Of a DNA stretch of 64,000 nt, positions 18,204 through 27,931 are shown one piece after another (within the stretch, counting starts at the first letter, position 1; every line of letters starts with the position of its first letter). Under the pieces are notes generated by a model that had not been told where the DNA came from, did no database searches, and saw only the letters and a program-made list of their open reading frames with translations. Source of the stretch: Maridesulfovibrio frigidus DSM 17176 (lineage in GTDB: Bacteria; Desulfobacterota; Desulfovibrionia; Desulfovibrionales; Desulfovibrionaceae); contig NZ_JONL01000003.1 in NCBI RefSeq assembly GCF_000711735.1, positions 1 to 64,000 on the forward strand, in the 5' to 3' direction. Both the position numbers and the translations under genes were made by a program.

Positions 18204-19145
18204 ATGCTTTCTCATTCTATTTACTTTTTTATCAGTATATTTCTGCTTTGGTTTGGCGCGGACTGGATTGTTGATGCCGCGTCTAAAATAGCTAAAAAAT
18301 ATCACGTATCAGATCTCGTTATCGGACTTACCATTGTTGCTTTTGGTACTTCCGCTCCTGAGTTTCTTGTTACCGCAACTGCGGCTTTCAAAGGTCTTTC
18401 AGATATATCTTTGTCTAATGTAGTTGGGTCTAATATTTTCAATCTCGGTTTCATTCTAGGGCTTATGGCTCTGATTAAACCACTTCCGACCACGCGTGCT
18501 CTTGCTTACCGTGACGCACCTATTCTGTTGGCGACCACTGCGCTTATTCTAGGGCTTGCCTACACTGGAAATCTTGGGCACGGCGCAGGTTTTCTGCTTA
18601 TGTCGATTCTCATAACGTATATTGTTTACTTAATTGTACACAGCAAACGTGCGGCGAAGTCTCTTGCGGGAATTCCGAAAGGGGACGAAATAGAAGTCGA
18701 TATGACCTGGAAAGACTACGCGAAACTCCTTGCGGGATTCGTAGCAATCGCGCTCGGCGGCGAGTTTATGGTTGATTCTGCCTCGGCCATTGCGACTCAT
18801 TTTGGTGTGTCCAACTGGGTTATTGGTATGACAATTGTTGCTGCTGGAACATCGCTTCCTGAGCTAGTAACGTGCTTATCCGCCGCCCTTAAGGGACGTA
18901 ATGAAATGTTGCTTGGTAACTTGATCGGTAGCGATTTCTTCAACTTTGCCGGAGTACTCGGGCTGACATGTATGATGCGTCCGCTGGAAGTTTCTCCCGA
19001 AGCATTGCCTGGACTGGCTATTTTGGTCGGAATGGTCGCGCTTGTGTGGCTATTTATCCGTACAGGATGGAAGGTTAGCCGTACCGAAGGGGCCATACTT
19101 GTTTCACTCAGCTTGCTCAGATGGGTGCAGGATTTTATGCTTTAG
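18204..19145 (+). CDS. Calcium/sodium antiporter-like membrane protein (CaCA family)
   Basis: The 313-residue inner-membrane protein has about ten hydrophobic segments and the two inverted alpha-repeats of the CaCA exchangers: GTSAPEFLVTATAAFKG with VVGSNIFNLGFILG in the first half, and AAGTSLPELVTCLSAALKGR with GNLIGSDFFNFAGVLG in the second. The acidic residues in the GTSxPE motifs bind the cations. It resembles YrbG. The start has a strong ribosome binding site (cggagggg) and the gene follows the PP-loop gene by 39 bases, so they may share a transcript. It ends at a terminator. Which ion pair it moves cannot be read from sequence. Confidence 0.9.
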   Translation: MLSHSIYFFISIFLLWFGADWIVDAASKIAKKYHVSDLVIGLTIVAFGTSAPEFLVTATAAFKGLSDISLSNVVGSNIFNLGFILGLMALIKPLPTTRALAYRDAPILLATTALILGLAYTGNLGHGAGFLLMSILITYIVYLIVHSKRAAKSLAGIPKGDEIEVDMTWKDYAKLLAGFVAIALGGEFMVDSASAIATHFGVSNWVIGMTIVAAGTSLPELVTCLSAALKGRNEMLLGNLIGSDFFNFAGVLGLTCMMRPLEVSPEALPGLAILVGMVALVWLFIRTGWKVSRTEGAILVSLSLLRWVQDFML

Positions 19146-19189
19146 ATTTTGTTTTGTGAAGTTGGGTAAGTATTTAAGAATAAATTGCT

Positions 19190-19225
19190 AAGCCCTCCTC
19201 CTATTATTTAGGCGGAGGGCTTTTT
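19190..19225 (+). terminator. Intrinsic terminator
   Basis: A stem of 13 pairs with one internal mismatch (AAGCCCTCC...GGAGGGCTT) and a T run follows the exchanger gene; it may also serve the convergent gene at 19268-20356. Confidence 0.8.
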
Positions 19226-19267
19226 ATTTGTCTGTTTAGTCGTTTAGCTGTTTGTTGGGTTGCTTAT

Positions 19268-20356
19268 TTATGCGACAACAAGCTTTTTGCTGGGTAATAG
19301 GTCCCTTAATACGTAGTGACGATGGTAGGAGGTTGCTTGGTAGAATCTGTAAAGTGAAGTGTTGAGGGCTTTCATTGATGAATCTTTACCTTCTAGTTCG
19401 CCCTTCTCGGTTAGCCAGTCAATTCCTAGATATTCTGGAAAGGTTTGATTGTTTCCCAAAAAAGCTTCCTTGGTAACAGCATCTTTCCACTTCTTAATCC
19501 TTTCTTCTTCGGTTCCCTCAAATTCCAGAATGTTTTTAACTTTCTCGCGGATGCTGTTAAAATCTAATGCAGTCATGTCGGTTATGCCAGATTTTGCTTG
19601 GGTATATTCCACGAACATTTTGTGCAGGGCCTCGCAGGCTTCCATGAACGTAGATGGATTGTCTCGCCATCCGCTGCTTTTTACCGGTTTGTCATAGTCA
19701 AATTTCCATACGAGGAAAGGACGGTCTGGGAATGTGCAGGCAGCCCCGTGTCCAAGTGCTCCTGATAATTCTTCAGCAAACCACGATGCAATTGTTTCGA
19801 AAAAACCGGCATCTTCTGAGTATTTAACTTTAAAATGTTTTTGTTTATTTTCTACATATTCGATGATTTCTGAAGAGTTTTTAGCGATGTCAAATTCAAA
19901 ACTGTCATTGTCAATTCTGTTAAGCTCGGAGCTAACTCCACTAAAGCCATAGTGCGAAAATGTGTCTGCATAGACATGGGCAGCAACTCCCATTAATTCA
20001 TCAGAAAAATCTTCTTTATGTTGTTCTCGATGATTTCGAGTCATTTCTTTCGCAAGGTCACTATTTTTAGTACATACTAATTTTTCAGTAAAAGATTCAC
20101 CTTCGTTCCCTGGAAGAAAGTGAAACGGAACCCAGATGAAACGTTGGTCGTCTCTGTCTAGGTTTTTGATGTTCATAGCGTGATGAGCACTAGCTCGTGA
20201 GTGTAACGCTCCGCCATCTTCGAAATTTACAGATTTCTTCGTCGCGTTATCATCCACAAACTGCGCCGCGCTAGCTATAATCTGTGCTCTTTTTTGAGTT
20301 ATCCCCGCAGCCCTAGCCATAACGTATGTGCCATAATAGTGCATGTCTTTTTGCAT
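19268..20356 (-). CDS. DUF6765-like protein
   Basis: The 362-residue cytoplasmic-type protein begins MQKDMHYYGTYVMARAAGI and contains GGALHSRASAHHAMN, a segment of acidic residues, and VAAHVYADTFSHYGFSG. Many conserved His and Asp residues in this arrangement resemble the zinc-binding core of phospholipase C/S1-nuclease-like folds, and I associate the family with DUF6765, for which no function is established. The gene stands alone between a convergent exchanger gene and the divergent peptide transporter gene. No signal peptide is visible, which argues against a secreted phospholipase. Confidence 0.7.
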   Translation of the reverse strand: MQKDMHYYGTYVMARAAGITQKRAQIIASAAQFVDDNATKKSVNFEDGGALHSRASAHHAMNIKNLDRDDQRFIWVPFHFLPGNEGESFTEKLVCTKNSDLAKEMTRNHREQHKEDFSDELMGVAAHVYADTFSHYGFSGVSSELNRIDNDSFEFDIAKNSSEIIEYVENKQKHFKVKYSEDAGFFETIASWFAEELSGALGHGAACTFPDRPFLVWKFDYDKPVKSSGWRDNPSTFMEACEALHKMFVEYTQAKSGITDMTALDFNSIREKVKNILEFEGTEEERIKKWKDAVTKEAFLGNNQTFPEYLGIDWLTEKGELEGKDSSMKALNTSLYRFYQATSYHRHYVLRDLLPSKKLVVA

Positions 20357-20599
20357 TTTTTAAATCTCCATGCTGTTATAATGTTTGTTTGGCTATTATC
20401 CTATTTTAAAAATAGGTCTGTGTGAAGTTTTTATTGATAAAATGCTATATAAATAATTGATATTAATTTTAAATATAGTGTGTGTTTTTTTTGTGGGATT
20501 TCAGGAGTAAGCACCGTAAGCTTTAGCTCTCGCAATTTTAGGCTAGTTGTCGTACTGAATAAAAATAGTATATTTTGATGAAAATAAAGGAGTTGAGGA

Positions 20600-22048
20600 A
20601 TGTCTGAGAGCTCTTCTGGTCCATTTCAGCACCCTAAACCGTTTTACCTGCTTTTCTCTGTGGAGATGTGGGAACGGTTCGGATATTATGGAATGCAGGC
20701 CCTTTTGGTTTTGTTCATGGTCAAGAAGCTGGGGTTCACGGATGAACTTGCGGACACGACTTTCAGTGCATTTGCAGCTCTCGTTTATGCTTTTATGTGC
20801 CTTGGCGGGTATATCGGAGATAAAATTCTCGGTAACCGAAGAACCATGTTTCTCGGGGCAATTGTACTTGCGATTGGGTATGGCCTGCTCGGTATTGACT
20901 GCGAAAAATTCTTCTATCCAGCCCTCGGGATAATTATTGCGGGTAATGGTCTATTCAAAGCGAACCCCTCAGCCCTTGTGTCGAAACTTTACGATAAAGG
21001 TGATCCGCGAGTGGACGGAGCTTTTACTCTTTATTATATGGCTATCAATGTCGGCTCCTTTGCGGCTATGTCGCTTTGTCCATTTATACAAGAAAGATAT
21101 GGTTGGGATGCTGGATTCTTTGTTTGTTTCATCGGAATGGGTGTTGCCGTTGTTAACTTCATCTTTTTTAGACGAATACTCGATCCGATAGGTTCAGAGG
21201 CAGATTTTAGACCTCTTCATTTTCGCAATTGCGGTATTACCATAGTCGGGACAATCGTTGTTGCCGCTGCGTCTGCTCTTTTACTGAAACACCTGACGGT
21301 TGCGCATGGGCTGCTATATACCGCTGTCGTTGTTGTTGCTGGTTTGTATATTCGAGAAATTTATAGGGCGGAGCCTCATGAACGCTCAAATTTAATTATC
21401 TGTCTGATTCTGATGGCGGAGGCTGTTGTCTTTTTTGCGCTGTACCAGCAAATGCCAACATCGCTTAACCTTTTTGCCGCAAGAAATGTTCATCTTTCAA
21501 TATTCGGTATGCCCGTACAGGCCGCAACCTTTCAGGCTTTGAATCCTTTCTGGATAATGATTCTCAGCCCTATTTTAGCTGTTGCTTACACAAAGCTTGA
21601 TAGGTCGGGTAAAGATTTTTCCTTGCCCGGCAAATTCGCACTTGGAATGATCATGTGTTGCGCGTCTTTTCTGACTTTGGCGTTGGTTGCCAAGTATAGG
21701 GCCGATGCTACCGGTTATATTGACGGTAACTGGCTTGTCATTAGCTACTGTTTTCAAAGTTTAGGTGAACTTCTCGTCAGTGGGCTGGGGCTGGCAATGG
21801 TAGCGCGTTTGACTCCTGAAAGATCCATGGGGTTTATGATGGGGGCATGGTTTATGTTTCAGTCAGTTGCTATGGTGCTTGGCGGGTACATCGCGACCAT
21901 GGCAAGTGTGCCGGAAGGGGGCGTACATGCTACCAAATCCCTAATTATTTATGGTGATCTATTTATGCGCATTGGTCTTGCTACCGGTGCTATTGCGCTT
22001 GTGATGACTCTTTTCGTCCCAGTCCTTAAAAAGCATATTAGTGACTAG
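20600..22048 (+). CDS. POT-family proton-coupled oligopeptide transporter
   Basis: The 482-residue major-facilitator protein belongs to the POT/PTR family that imports di- and tripeptides with protons. It has the ExxERF motif at the N-terminus (VEMWERFGYYGMQALLVLF), the YYMAINVGSFAAMSLCPFI segment of the second PTR signature, and about 14 hydrophobic helices. Length and layout match DtpA/YdgR-type proteins. The ATG at 20600 follows a good ribosome binding site (aaaggagttgagg). It stands alone, preceded by about 240 AT-rich bases without a gene. Substrate preference is not visible in the sequence. Confidence 0.92.
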   Translation: MSESSSGPFQHPKPFYLLFSVEMWERFGYYGMQALLVLFMVKKLGFTDELADTTFSAFAALVYAFMCLGGYIGDKILGNRRTMFLGAIVLAIGYGLLGIDCEKFFYPALGIIIAGNGLFKANPSALVSKLYDKGDPRVDGAFTLYYMAINVGSFAAMSLCPFIQERYGWDAGFFVCFIGMGVAVVNFIFFRRILDPIGSEADFRPLHFRNCGITIVGTIVVAAASALLLKHLTVAHGLLYTAVVVVAGLYIREIYRAEPHERSNLIICLILMAEAVVFFALYQQMPTSLNLFAARNVHLSIFGMPVQAATFQALNPFWIMILSPILAVAYTKLDRSGKDFSLPGKFALGMIMCCASFLTLALVAKYRADATGYIDGNWLVISYCFQSLGELLVSGLGLAMVARLTPERSMGFMMGAWFMFQSVAMVLGGYIATMASVPEGGVHATKSLIIYGDLFMRIGLATGAIALVMTLFVPVLKKHISD

Positions 22049-22227
22049 CGTCTATTATATATGATATGACTATTCTGACCTAAATGTCTTGCCTGTTTGA
22101 AAGAAGGTGACTATCTTTTGTGAACAACGATTGGAAGTAATAGAATGTCTTGAATATTAGCAGGGGCTGGTTTTGTCAGCTATCCTGTTTATTTTCATTG
22201 GATAATAAAAATTGTGAGGAGAAAATT

Positions 22228-22962
22228 ATGAGTAGATTTGGTTCTGCCGGTTCAATTCAGACAAAACCGGAAATCCTGAACGCTTTTATGCGCGGGGTTT
22301 ATAATTGGATGAGTTTGGGGCTTTTGCTAACTGCCGCTGTTGCGTGGCTTACCGCATCAACTCCAGCTGTTTTGAATATGGTTTTCGCAGTGAATCCAAC
22401 AACTGGAGTAGCTGGTCCTACCATGCTTTTCTGGGCTGCTCTTGTTGGTGAAATCGGGCTTGTTTTCTACTTAAGCGCCCGCATTGCAACTCTTTCCGCT
22501 GGTGCTGCAACTGGTTTGTTCATGGCTTACAGTGGACTTAACGGTCTAACTTTGTCCGTTCTTCTACTTGCTTACACAGCATCTTCAATTTTTCAGACAT
22601 TTCTTGTCACCGCTGGAATGTTTGCGGCTTTATCCATGTACGGTCTTACTACAAAGAAAGATCTGACTGGTATGGGAACCTTTATGATGATGGGTGTTTT
22701 CGGAATCATCATTGCTTCTGTTGTGAACATGTTCATGCAGAGCTCAGCAATGAACTTCGTAATCTCCGTAATCGGTGTAGTTGTATTCGCTGGTCTTACT
22801 GCTTATGATTCCCAGAAGCTTAGGATTATGGGCGAAAATGTTCCTGAAGGTGACGAGGTTGCTCTTAGGCGCGGCACAATTATGGGCGCGCTGACACTCT
22901 ACCTTGATTTCATCAACTTGTTCTTATTCCTACTAAGATTCATGGGTTCTTCACGCAATTAA
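22228..22962 (+). CDS. Bax inhibitor-1/YccA family membrane protein
   Basis: The 244-residue protein has seven hydrophobic segments and family hallmarks: FMRGVYNWMSLGLLLTAAVA at the N-terminus, and VFAGLTAYDSQKLRIMGE and the ending LYLDFINLFLFLLRFMG near the C-terminus. The two Asp residues near the end form the pH-sensing, calcium-leak site in this family. The frame is open from 22150, but the ATG at 22228 has a GAGGAGA ribosome binding site and the expected N-terminus. Bacterial members are related to YccA and YbhL; the role here (quality control or ion leak) is not known. It is monocistronic. Confidence 0.92.
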   Translation: MSRFGSAGSIQTKPEILNAFMRGVYNWMSLGLLLTAAVAWLTASTPAVLNMVFAVNPTTGVAGPTMLFWAALVGEIGLVFYLSARIATLSAGAATGLFMAYSGLNGLTLSVLLLAYTASSIFQTFLVTAGMFAALSMYGLTTKKDLTGMGTFMMMGVFGIIIASVVNMFMQSSAMNFVISVIGVVVFAGLTAYDSQKLRIMGENVPEGDEVALRRGTIMGALTLYLDFINLFLFLLRFMGSSRN

Positions 22963-23060
22963 GTTGCGGGCATGATTTGGTTGAATTGACTTGATGCAGA
23001 TGATGGCTTAGCAGCATTGCTGTTCATTTAAGAGTCTGTAGCAATATGAGATTAATAGTA

Positions 23061-23093
23061 TCAAGGGGAACCGCGAGGTTCCCCTTGATTTTT
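23061..23093 (+). terminator. Intrinsic terminator with GCGA tetraloop
   Basis: A perfect 12-bp stem (TCAAGGGGAACC and its complement) closed by a GCGA (GNRA) tetraloop and followed by five T residues lies about 100 bases after the BI-1 family gene and 15 bases before lpxK. Confidence 0.85.
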
Positions 23094-23107
23094 CAGGTGA
23101 GAAACTA

Positions 23108-24232
23108 ATGGCTTGTTTACGTACCGCGCAAAATATTCTCAGTCCCATACTGACTCCGGCAGGGCATGTTTACGGAGCTGTGATGGGGTGCAGGGCAAAT
23201 CTGTTCAGCAGAGGAACCTTTACTCGTTTTAATCCTTCGTGCCCGTGTGTTTCTGTAGGGAATATTGGGTCCGGTGGTAGTGGAAAAACACCGCTGTCCG
23301 GTTGGCTTTTAAAATGGGCGCATGAACAGGGTATGGAATCTGCTCTTCTTACGCGTGGATACGGTGGCTCTCCAACAAAATTTCCGTGTCTGGTCACTGC
23401 TGAGACTCCAGTAAAAGAGTCCGGTGATGAACCTTTGATGCTTGCAACAGATAATCCTTATGCGCGGGTTATTGTTGATCCTGTCCGAAAGCGTTCCGGT
23501 AAATGGGCGACTGAGTCTTTTCAGCCCGATTTTATGGTGCTGGACGATGGTTTTCAGCATATGGCTGTCCAGCGTGATCTAGACTTTGTTCTGATGACTC
23601 ATGAGGATCTTACTGATGGGTGGAATAAGGTTATTCCGCGAGGAACTTGGCGTGAAACGGAAGATGCGTTGCGTCGAGCAGATTGCTTTTTCGTTAAGAG
23701 TTCGGTTGCAGAGTTTAATTCTATGAAGGGTGTGATAAAGGAAAGGCTGGGCGAATTTAAGAAACCTGTGTTTCAATTTAACTTGAAAGCGGAAAGCTTA
23801 ATATCCTTGAAGAGCGGTGATGCGGCTCCTTTCGGTTGTGATAAATTTCTATTGGTTTCAGGAATCGGAAAACCTGATCAGTTTTTTGATGACAGTGTTA
23901 AGTTTATGAGTCAGGAACCGGCTGGGCACGTTGTATTTAAGGATCATCATCCGTACCGAGCGCAGGATGTGGATGATATAAGGCGCAAAGCTAAACTTAT
24001 TGCGCGTGAGAATGGCCAGTATAATTTTGTAAAAGTTATTTGCACGCCTAAAGATGCAGTTAAATTGAGCGCTCTTGGGTGCGATGAGTTTTATACAATT
24101 GACCTTCGAGTTGAATTTTCAGACTCAATTTTCTTCGACGAAACTGAACCTTGCGGTTTCGATAACTGGTGGAGTCGAGACAGACTTAATTCATATTCGC
24201 AGAAACGTATCAGTGAAAATGAAAGTGCGTAA
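23108..24232 (+). CDS. lpxK: Tetraacyldisaccharide 4'-kinase
   Basis: LpxK phosphorylates the 4' position of the lipid A precursor disaccharide at the inner membrane. The 374-residue protein has the P-loop GNIGSGGSGKT (residues 51-61), the LTRGYGG segment, the catalytic-region motif DDGFQH and a C-terminal KDHHPY motif, all typical for LpxK. A ribosome binding site (aggtgag) precedes the ATG. The gene starts 15 bases after a terminator and has no lipid A gene beside it in this window. It shows that the organism makes lipid A, which fits a Gram-negative envelope. Confidence 0.95.
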   Translation: MACLRTAQNILSPILTPAGHVYGAVMGCRANLFSRGTFTRFNPSCPCVSVGNIGSGGSGKTPLSGWLLKWAHEQGMESALLTRGYGGSPTKFPCLVTAETPVKESGDEPLMLATDNPYARVIVDPVRKRSGKWATESFQPDFMVLDDGFQHMAVQRDLDFVLMTHEDLTDGWNKVIPRGTWRETEDALRRADCFFVKSSVAEFNSMKGVIKERLGEFKKPVFQFNLKAESLISLKSGDAAPFGCDKFLLVSGIGKPDQFFDDSVKFMSQEPAGHVVFKDHHPYRAQDVDDIRRKAKLIARENGQYNFVKVICTPKDAVKLSALGCDEFYTIDLRVEFSDSIFFDETEPCGFDNWWSRDRLNSYSQKRISENESA

Positions 24233-24440
24233 ATAATAAGTGCGCATCAATTAATAGTAGTATGCATAACTAACGTTTAGAATATGCCGTTTAAATAAAA
24301 TTTCAGAATAGATTTGTAAAATTGCGATCTCTAGGTCGCAGTCGAATTTTAAAAGATCAACTTATATAATCTTCGAAAACATGCAGCCGTTTGAGCTGCT
24401 CATTTACATCATAACAATTTAGAATCAGGATATATACATC

Positions 24441-26717
24441 ATGGGAAAGAAATCAAAGAAATCAGGCGTACTTAAGCCTTTTGAAGTACTTAAAGTTTTG
24501 CGTGCAGCCGAAAGACCTCTTTCAGGTGGCGAAGTTCAAAAAAAACTTGGACTCACAAAACAACATCGTAAATTTGTAAAGAATATACTCATTGATCTCG
24601 TCGATGACGGAACCATTGTCAAAGCCAAAAGAGGCTATGGTTTGCTTGAAAAAATGGATCTTATAATTGGTAAATTGCAGGTTCAGAGATCCCGCGTTGC
24701 ATTTGTGATCCGCGAAGATAAAGGTAGCAACGATATATTTATCAGCCCCCGTGCAATGGGTGATGCGTGGCATGGAGATAGGGTTTCAGTTGCTCTCATC
24801 GGTGGCAAAAGCCGTGGCAAGAATCCTGAAGGACGTATTGTTGCTGTGCTTGAACGTGGGAAGCAGGTATTCCCAGTCAGAGTCGTGCGACCTATGGGTG
24901 AAAGTGGGCTGTTGTGTAACCCAACAGATCCAAGGCTTGATTTTGGAATTCTGGTTGAGCCGCAGGGTGCTGCAAAGGTTCATCCGAAGAGGAAGAAAAA
25001 ATACATTGATGAAAATGTCGGTAAAGAAGCTTTTGAAAAAGCTAATGGTCCGGCCGCTATTCCAGAACCCGTTGAAGCTGAATTTGATTATTCAAAAGTT
25101 TCTAGCGGAGATATTTTGCTTGTTGCTCCAGGCGCGCGGCTTAAGTCAGATTTGTGGAAAGGTAAGATTCTTAAATACCTTGGACGCGAAGATGATGCTC
25201 TTGTGCAGGAAGCTATTGTTAAGGCGAATCACGGTGTTCCTACAGAGTTTCCGGGATCTGTGCTCGCTCAGGCAAGTAAGTTGCCGGATCAGCCAACCGA
25301 AGATGATTATAAAACTCGCGAAGACATGCGCGAAATCCCGTTCGTCACCATTGATGGTGCTACCGCAAAAGATTTTGATGACGCTATTCATGTCGAAACT
25401 ACTCCTACGGGATACCGCTTACGGGTCGCAATTGCGGACGTGAGTCACTATGTCGCAATGGAAACGCCTATGGACCGTGAGGCTCGCAGACGCGGTAACT
25501 CATACTATTTCCCGAAATCAGTGGAACCTATGTTCCCTGAAGCGCTCAGCAACGGTCTTTGCAGTCTCAATCCAAATGTTGAACGCCTCGCCATGAATGC
25601 AACAATTGAGTTCGATAAAACTGGCGTTCCAAAGTCTTCAACATTCGCACCTGTCGTAATCCGCAGTCATGCCCGCCTTACTTACGATCAGGTATTTAAT
25701 GCTGTTATCGAAGGCGACAAAGCAGAGCGCGAGAAGATTAAAGATGTGATTCCAATGCTTGAAGTTGCGGAAAAGCTTGCTCGCCAGATTAATGCACGAA
25801 GGAACGAGCGTGGAAGCTTGCAGTTTGATCTGCCGGAACCAGAAATTATTTCTAATGAAGAGGGTGTGACCGTTGATATTCGCCCACGGACTCGCAATTT
25901 TGCTCATCAGATGATCGAAGAATTCATGATCGCGGCCAATGAAGCTGTTGCGGAATTTCTAACTGCGCGCGAAATGCCATGTTTGTATCGTGTGCATCCC
26001 GGACCAGATCCGGAAAAGCTGAGAAACTTTTTCAAAGTGTTGAATAAGATGGGTATTGCTGGAGAGATTCCAGACGCCGTGACACCGCAAGCTTTGCAGC
26101 AAGTGCTAGGCAGCGCTGTAGGTGAGGATCAGGAGTTTTTGGTCAGCAGAATGCTCATTCGTTCAATGAAACAAGCTAAGTATGAGCCGGGTAACGAAGG
26201 GCATTTTGGTCTTGCTTCAGATTGCTATTGCCATTTCACTTCACCAATCAGGCGTTATGCAGATCTTGCTGTTCACAGATTTTTGAAGGTAACGTTGGGT
26301 GATCCGCATCAAGCTATGCCTGCGCAGAAGCAGCTTACGAGCCTCGGCGCTCACTTAAGTGGACGCGAAAGAGTTGCCATGGAAGCTGAGCGTGAAATAC
26401 TAAAACGCCTTACAATTATCTTCCTTAAAGATAGAGTTGGCGGAACTTTCGACGCGATAGTATCTTCTATGGCTGACTTCGGATTCTGGGTAGAATTCCA
26501 GGGTGTTATGGCTGAAGGTATGATCAGATTAGCAAATTTAAGCGATGATTATTATACTTTCTGGCCTGAGCGTCAGATGATTGTCGGCGAGCGTTCAGGT
26601 AAGTCATTTAGAATGGGGCAGAGAATAAAGGTAAAACTGGACTCTGTGAGCTTGGAAATGCTTGAAGCGAATTTGTCAGTGGTGAGCGGGGCGGAAGATT
26701 TTAAGAAGTTTGTTTAG
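24441..26717 (+). CDS. rnr: Ribonuclease R
   Basis: The 758-residue RNase R is a 3'-to-5' exonuclease that degrades structured RNA. It has a winged-helix N-terminus (about residues 8-75, VLKVLRAAERPLSGGEVQKK), cold-shock-like OB domains, the RNB catalytic domain with the metal-binding Asp cluster TAKDFDDAI near residue 310 and ARLTYDQVF, and a C-terminal S1 domain (about 665-750). The usual Lys-rich tail of enterobacterial RNase R is absent. The winged helix and length favour RNase R over RNase II. It is convergent with the small gene at 26732, leaving only 14 bases between. Confidence 0.95.
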   Translation: MGKKSKKSGVLKPFEVLKVLRAAERPLSGGEVQKKLGLTKQHRKFVKNILIDLVDDGTIVKAKRGYGLLEKMDLIIGKLQVQRSRVAFVIREDKGSNDIFISPRAMGDAWHGDRVSVALIGGKSRGKNPEGRIVAVLERGKQVFPVRVVRPMGESGLLCNPTDPRLDFGILVEPQGAAKVHPKRKKKYIDENVGKEAFEKANGPAAIPEPVEAEFDYSKVSSGDILLVAPGARLKSDLWKGKILKYLGREDDALVQEAIVKANHGVPTEFPGSVLAQASKLPDQPTEDDYKTREDMREIPFVTIDGATAKDFDDAIHVETTPTGYRLRVAIADVSHYVAMETPMDREARRRGNSYYFPKSVEPMFPEALSNGLCSLNPNVERLAMNATIEFDKTGVPKSSTFAPVVIRSHARLTYDQVFNAVIEGDKAEREKIKDVIPMLEVAEKLARQINARRNERGSLQFDLPEPEIISNEEGVTVDIRPRTRNFAHQMIEEFMIAANEAVAEFLTAREMPCLYRVHPGPDPEKLRNFFKVLNKMGIAGEIPDAVTPQALQQVLGSAVGEDQEFLVSRMLIRSMKQAKYEPGNEGHFGLASDCYCHFTSPIRRYADLAVHRFLKVTLGDPHQAMPAQKQLTSLGAHLSGRERVAMEAEREILKRLTIIFLKDRVGGTFDAIVSSMADFGFWVEFQGVMAEGMIRLANLSDDYYTFWPERQMIVGERSGKSFRMGQRIKVKLDSVSLEMLEANLSVVSGAEDFKKFV

Positions 26718-26731
26718 CTTGCGGGCTGAAT

Positions 26732-27031
26732 TTACTTGTTAGCAGTCTCATCTAAGTATCTGACTACTCTACAAAAAAGGGGTAAGCTAATGACTTTTTC
26801 ATCAACTTCACAGCTGAAAACGTCATCTGCTTCGGATATGATATTAAGAGCTTCGTATAGTTTTACGAGTGATTCCTGAGAACTGTTGCCGAATAAATCT
26901 TTGAGTATAGTGGATATTTCAGAGGGCGCTTCCTTTGCAAGAGTCAGGGTCATCCCTGAATCTCCAAAGTCAAAGTCGAAGTACTCCACATACTCTGCTG
27001 CAACGTCGCGCATATCTCTTCCCTTGGTCAT
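26732..27031 (-). CDS. Small acidic protein, unknown
   Basis: A 99-residue acidic protein (MTKGRDMRDVAAEYVEYFDF onward) with no membrane segment, which I do not recognise. The frame is open to a TTG at 27061, but only the ATG at 27031 has a ribosome binding site (ctggag) at good spacing, so I chose it. The C-terminal half (LVKLYEALNIISEADDVFSC) is predicted helical. It is convergent with rnr and divergent from the S24-type regulator gene about 160 bases away, so its control region may be shared with that regulator. No function is proposed. Confidence 0.6.
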   Translation of the reverse strand: MTKGRDMRDVAAEYVEYFDFDFGDSGMTLTLAKEAPSEISTILKDLFGNSSQESLVKLYEALNIISEADDVFSCEVDEKVISLPLFCRVVRYLDETANK

Positions 27032-27143
27032 TTCGTATAGCTCCAGATTAATTCTGTACAATATAAGAGGACATTACTACATCCATCCGGGTTTGAAAAG
27101 TAATCTGTACTCATAAAATGGTTGCGGTAAAGCTTTGCTTAAG

Positions 27144-27158
27144 TTAATCATAGATTAA
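27144..27158. promoter_or_regulatory. Palindrome upstream of S24-type regulator
   Basis: TTAATC-ATA-GATTAA is a perfect inverted repeat with a 3-base spacer, 33 bases upstream of the regulator ATG and between two divergent genes. CI/LexA-like regulators usually repress their own genes through such palindromes, so it is a candidate operator. Confidence 0.45.
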
Positions 27159-27191
27159 CACTTGTTAAATTGTGATTGATTGGAGCAAGCA

Positions 27192-27848
27192 ATGCATAAC
27201 AAAGATTTTGATTCATTCTTCGAACGCTTACAGGGCCAGACCGATATATCCACACAGGCGGAACTTGCTCGTGTTTTAGGTGTCGGGCGGGCTGCTGTTT
27301 CCTTGGTTAAGAAAAAAGGAGCAGTTCCCCCGCGCTGGATACTTGATTTGTCTGTGCGGTATAATATTGATTCAACATGGCTTGAATCCGGAGTAGGGTT
27401 ACCACACCCTGAGGAAAATGTCGAAGCCTTTGCTGATGATTTTGCTAGAATACCTAAAGTTGCAGCTAGGTTATCAGCTGGAGGCGGCTCTTTTGAGACT
27501 GGCGGAGAAGTTGAAGGATATTATGCTTTTCGTAAAGATTGGATAGGCTCGAAGGGGAATACTTCAGATATGGTGCTGATGGAAGTCTATGGAAACAGCA
27601 TGGAGCCAGAATTAAAAGAGGGTGATGTTGTTTTGCTTGATCAGTCTAAGCAAGATATCCTAGCCGGCGGAATATACGCTATTGGTGTTGAAGATACTGT
27701 TATGGTAAAGCGTGTAGAAAAACGTCCTGGGCAAATTGTTCTCCATAGCGATAACAAAGACTATACACCTATATTCCTTGGTGGAGACGAATTGCGAAAT
27801 GTTAGGGTGCTTGGTCAGGTGATGTGGGTTTCACGCGAATATCATTAA
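27192..27848 (+). CDS. CI/LexA-like transcriptional regulator with S24 peptidase domain
   Basis: The 218-residue protein has an N-terminal CI-type helix-turn-helix (about residues 18-66, TQAELARVLGVGRAAVSLVK) and a C-terminal S24 domain with catalytic Ser136 (GNSMEPE) and Lys173 (VMVKRV). A cleavage-site-like segment is visible in RLSAGGGSF near residues 93-101. It should be a repressor inactivated by RecA-stimulated self-cleavage or by another stress. A TTG at 27180 is in frame, but the ATG at 27192 is six bases after GGAG and was chosen. No phage genes are nearby, so it is a chromosomal regulator rather than a prophage repressor. A terminator follows. Confidence 0.88.
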   Translation: MHNKDFDSFFERLQGQTDISTQAELARVLGVGRAAVSLVKKKGAVPPRWILDLSVRYNIDSTWLESGVGLPHPEENVEAFADDFARIPKVAARLSAGGGSFETGGEVEGYYAFRKDWIGSKGNTSDMVLMEVYGNSMEPELKEGDVVLLDQSKQDILAGGIYAIGVEDTVMVKRVEKRPGQIVLHSDNKDYTPIFLGGDELRNVRVLGQVMWVSREYH

Positions 27849-27873
27849 AGTCTGATAAACTATAATCTTATAG

Positions 27874-27915
27874 GCGAGTTCGTTAAGTGTTTACACTGCG
27901 GGCTCGCTTTTTTTT
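27874..27915 (+). terminator. Intrinsic terminator of regulator gene
   Basis: A long hairpin starting GCGAGTTCG and ending CGGGCTCGC (9 pairs with two G-U), with an inner AGTG/CACT stem, is followed by eight T residues, 26 bases after the regulator stop codon. Confidence 0.85.
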
Positions 27916-27931
27916 GAGAAATAAATATTAA

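Noticed and set aside
24751-25443. Open frame of about 230 codons inside rnr
   Set aside because: It is an out-of-frame shadow of the RNase R gene, which has a full set of conserved motifs in the other frame.
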